15,902 bases of DNA from Clostridia bacterium (GTDB taxonomy: Bacteria > Bacillota > Clostridia > Oscillospirales > CAG-272). The notes under the pieces are model-generated. The model saw only the letters and a program-made list of their open reading frames with translations, ran no database searches and was not told the origin of the DNA. Position numbers and translations under genes: made by a program. Of the stretch, positions 13,307 to 15,902 are shown in pieces (positions within the stretch are counted from its first letter, which is position 1; every line of letters begins with the position of its first letter). The stretch covers positions 1-15,902 of the forward strand of contig JAFTKV010000190.1 of the NCBI GenBank assembly GCA_017453085.1. Reading direction: 5' to 3'.

Positions 13307-14896
13307 ATGAAACTGACAGAACGCAAATCCTTCCGCTATGGCAGTGCGGCCGTTGGTCTGACCGTGGCAGTGGTGGCACTGGTGATCGCATTCAACGTGA
13401 TCGTTTCCGCAGTCTTCTCGGCAGTGGGACAGCATTTTGATATGACCGCCGGCAACCTGTTCCAGCTCTCCGACACTACAAATACGCTGCTTTCGGAGCG
13501 GGACGACGGCTCCAACCGAGTCACCATCTACTTTATGGCAACCAGAGACGAGCTGGATCAGACCGCCTCTGCCGCCAATTTTTACAGCGATTACAGCCTC
13601 TGGGGCATGAAATACGTGCTGGAGCTGGCAGACGAGCTGGAAAAGAACCACGATTATATCAACGTGGAATTTCTGGATCTCAACTCCCAGTCCTCGCAGA
13701 TCAAGAAGATCGTGGGCAAGGAGTATTATGACAGCCACACCTTCGGCACTACCTCGGTGCTGATCGACAACTATACGCCCGAGCGGGACAGCCACGGCAA
13801 TATCGTGGTCAATGATTCCACGGGCGAGCCGGAGTATTATCACAATTTCCGCTTGTACACCCGTAATTCCTTCTACGGCTTCAACAACAGCAGCTATGTG
13901 ACCTCCTTCAAGGGCGAGTACCGCTTTGTTTCCGCCATCCTTTCCATTACCGCAAAGGTCGCACCTACCGCTTACTTCATCACCGGTCACGGTGAGCCCG
14001 TGGGCGAGTACGTAATGGGCGAGGAGACCGAGGATTACGGCGAGGCAGCAAATCTTTGGAATATCCTGCGGGACAGCGGCTACAAGATCCGCAAGATCGA
14101 CCTGCAGTACGAAAATTTTGACCACAGCGGCAACGCCGTTGCCATCGTGTTCGGTCCTACCACCGACTATATCTCCTCCGAGAATTCCGAATCTGCCGGT
14201 GAGATCGGCAAGCTGAAGGCGTTTTTGGAGACTCCCGGCAATTCGCTGATGACCTTCCTCAGATCCGACGCCCAGAAGCGCGCGCAGACCCCTGCATTGG
14301 AGCGCTTCCTGCAGGAGGTTGGTGGCATCGACTATCTGGATGCCAAGCTGAAGGATGACGGCACTGCCGGCATTACCACCGACGGCTACAGCCTGGTGGG
14401 CACTCTTGCCGCAGACGGCGACGATCTGCTGTCTCCTCGAATGAACGTGGTGGATGCAGAAGAGAAGATGATCTTCCGAAACGTGCGTCCCATCCGCGTC
14501 AGCGACAGCGCAAAGGCTACCGCGCTGTTCACCGTTCCCGCCTCCTCCTTTGCAGATACCGATACTGCAGAGGCTGTGGAGACCACCGACGCTCTGCTTA
14601 CCTTCAGCAGCGTGTCCGAGGGATCCTTCGTGCTGGCGTCCGGAACCACCTTGTTGGCATCGGCCTCCTACACCGAGCGGGCGGAATACGCCAACCGCGA
14701 GGTGCTGATGGCTGCGCTGGGCGTCATGTCCGGCGACTCCACCGCCTACGCCATTGATGACAAGGTCATCCCCAACGAGGGATTGAATCTGACTACCTCT
14801 CAGGCAACCACCTGGACCATCGTGCTGTCGGTGTGTCTGCCTGCGGTGATCGCAGTGATCGGTCTGGTGGTCAATATCAGAAGGAGATACTCATGA
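13307..14896 (+). CDS. GldG-like ABC transporter auxiliary protein, second copy
   Basis: This 529-residue protein is a diverged paralogue of the preceding gene product. Shared landmarks in the same order are an N-terminal membrane segment (about 14-40), VTIYFMATRDEL, LWGMKYVLELADELEK, LIDNYTPERD, HNFR, the GHGE motif (Gly227-Glu230, in an ITGHGEPVGEY context), a segment near IRKIDL, and a C-terminal TTWTIVLS membrane segment (about 500-522) ending RRRYS. It is about 38 residues shorter than the first copy. The ATG at 13307 follows GAGGAGGAAG (13292-13301), which overlaps the previous stop. Its stop overlaps the next start (ATGA). Two copies in a row suggest that the complex uses a GldG heterodimer, which is an inference. 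Confidence 0.87.
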   Translation: MKLTERKSFRYGSAAVGLTVAVVALVIAFNVIVSAVFSAVGQHFDMTAGNLFQLSDTTNTLLSERDDGSNRVTIYFMATRDELDQTASAANFYSDYSLWGMKYVLELADELEKNHDYINVEFLDLNSQSSQIKKIVGKEYYDSHTFGTTSVLIDNYTPERDSHGNIVVNDSTGEPEYYHNFRLYTRNSFYGFNNSSYVTSFKGEYRFVSAILSITAKVAPTAYFITGHGEPVGEYVMGEETEDYGEAANLWNILRDSGYKIRKIDLQYENFDHSGNAVAIVFGPTTDYISSENSESAGEIGKLKAFLETPGNSLMTFLRSDAQKRAQTPALERFLQEVGGIDYLDAKLKDDGTAGITTDGYSLVGTLAADGDDLLSPRMNVVDAEEKMIFRNVRPIRVSDSAKATALFTVPASSFADTDTAEAVETTDALLTFSSVSEGSFVLASGTTLLASASYTERAEYANREVLMAALGVMSGDSTAYAIDDKVIPNEGLNLTTSQATTWTIVLSVCLPAVIAVIGLVVNIRRRYS

Positions 14897-15902
14897 ATCA
14901 ACAGACGATCCAAAAAAGCAAATCCATTCATAAAAGTGTTCGGCTGATGATCGTGCTGGCAGTGGTTGCAGGACTGCTGCTGGCTGGCTACTTCTTCATT
15001 CTCAGTCCCATGCTGGAGGATGAGGTGGTGGCGGAGACCGTGGTCTGCACTCCCATCTGGGAGAGCGAGGTGGAATCCTCCAATGGACGCGTGCTGATGT
15101 ACCCTCACTACGAGAGAAGTGCGATCAGAAGCGTGACGATCAACAACCCCGATAACGCCAAATTCGGTGAGCAGTACGTCAGCTGGGGCTTCTACAAGTA
15201 CGAAGGTCCCGAGGAAAACGAGGACGGACTGGTTCCCGGCACTTTTTACCTGAAAAATTACGAATATGCTCCCTTTGACAACAATGCGCTGTCCAACGTG
15301 GTCGTCGGCTCGGGCTACACCCTGACCATCACCCGCGTGGAGGATCATTGTAACGATTACAGCCGTTACGGTCTGGACTACGCTACCCCCGAGGAAGCGG
15401 TCTCGGTCACCGTTGACGTGGTGCATACCGACGAGGCTACCGGTGCTACCGAAAATCGCACCTACACCTACTACGTAGGCGACAAGACCCCCTCCGGCAG
15501 CGGCTACTACGTCCGTGTGGTGGGTGAGGACAAGCTCCTTTCCACCGGCGAGACCCGGGAGAGAGATTCTGTCTACATTCTCTCCCCCAACAATCTGGAG
15601 GCAGCCCTGCTCAGCTCTCCCGTGGAGCTGGTAACGCCCTCCCTGACCCTGCCATACGATTCTTCTGCCGGTCAGCTGCTGAAGTCCTTCAGTATCTGGA
15701 GATACGAGGATCAGTATCTGGACGTCAAAATCGACGAGGATGGCAAGGAGCAGATCATTCTGCGCCCCGCCATTGAGTTGAAGCCGCTGGATGAAGCCAC
15801 CGACCCCTTTGCACAGTATGCGGGACTCATCGTGGATTATATGACGTCTCATCCCGGCTACTATGCTTCTACCCGCTTCGAAACGCTGGTGTCTCTCTTT
15901 GC
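14893..15902 (+). CDS. DUF4340-domain membrane-anchored protein, 3'-truncated
   Basis: The frame opens at the ATG at 14893 (ATGA overlap with the previous stop, AGGAGA at 14882-14887) and stays open to the window edge, giving 336 complete codons. A basic N-terminus is followed by one membrane segment (about 17-37), and the rest should be extracytoplasmic. The stretch YYVGDKTPSGSGYYV (about 193-207) is the recognisable core of DUF4340. Such proteins are often encoded beside GldG-like transporters, fitting the position here. The C-terminal part lies outside the window. The protein probably belongs to the same membrane complex; its job is unknown. Confidence 0.85.
   Translation, partial: MNQQTIQKSKSIHKSVRLMIVLAVVAGLLLAGYFFILSPMLEDEVVAETVVCTPIWESEVESSNGRVLMYPHYERSAIRSVTINNPDNAKFGEQYVSWGFYKYEGPEENEDGLVPGTFYLKNYEYAPFDNNALSNVVVGSGYTLTITRVEDHCNDYSRYGLDYATPEEAVSVTVDVVHTDEATGATENRTYTYYVGDKTPSGSGYYVRVVGEDKLLSTGETRERDSVYILSPNNLEAALLSSPVELVTPSLTLPYDSSAGQLLKSFSIWRYEDQYLDVKIDEDGKEQIILRPAIELKPLDEATDPFAQYAGLIVDYMTSHPGYYASTRFETLVSLF

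Noticed and set aside
11557..13326. 589-codon open frame on the minus strand
   Set aside because: It is a mirror of the GldG-like gene on the + strand, caused by codon bias; it shows no domain and no ribosome binding site. The same holds for the other long minus-strand frames, such as 7541-8716, 4233-5627 and 14800-15852.

Overview
The window looks like chromosomal DNA of a low-copy-repeat, moderately GC-rich member of the Firmicutes, most likely a Clostridia (gut-type, Oscillospirales- or Christensenellales-like). This is inferred from a Rex redox repressor, a DnaD-family primosome protein, a DnaI/DnaC-type helicase loader, strong AAAGGAG-type ribosome binding sites, sigma-A-type promoters, and GTAGGGGCG palindromic repeats of the kind often seen in such genomes. 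Every convincing gene is on the + strand. There is no sign of phage, plasmid, insertion sequence, CRISPR array, tRNA or rRNA.

Layout. The first ~390 bases hold the end of an unrecognised gene and a terminator. Bases 572-3922 are a probable operon: dCMP deaminase, a membrane-anchored protein of unknown role, RimI (protein N-acetyltransferase), a four-helix membrane protein, and TsaD (tRNA t6A synthesis). An AT-rich 376-base gap follows, with a cluster of five DnaA-box-like 9-mers. Then comes a single isocitrate dehydrogenase gene, and a 343-base gap filled with hairpins and palindromic repeats. Bases 5809-8647 hold rex, a dnaD-like gene overlapping rex by 20 bases, a leader with a possible folded RNA, and the helicase-loader gene. 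A second repeat-filled gap (8648-8938) precedes pgeF (purine nucleoside phosphorylase, 'laccase' fold).

From 9783 to the right edge there is a Gld-type ABC transporter operon: an ATPase, a six-helix ABC-2 permease, two tandem paralogous GldG-like auxiliary proteins, and a DUF4340 protein cut by the window end. The genes are packed tightly (one 4-base ATGA overlap, the other gaps 3-36 bases), so they are probably made together and form one membrane complex. In Bacteroidetes related proteins serve gliding motility; in Firmicutes the substrate is unknown. This operon is the best candidate here for an undescribed system.

The most notable non-coding signals are: (1) the DnaA-box-like cluster at 4020-4185; (2) two copies of a compound hairpin element directly downstream of icd and of the helicase-loader gene, whose last hairpin shows a compensatory base-pair change; (3) a 124-base element with perfect 27-base inverted ends at 8782-8905; and (4) a 16-base-arm inverted repeat ending in a T-run that overlaps the putative -10 box of the transporter operon. 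All were found by reading, without database or folding tools.
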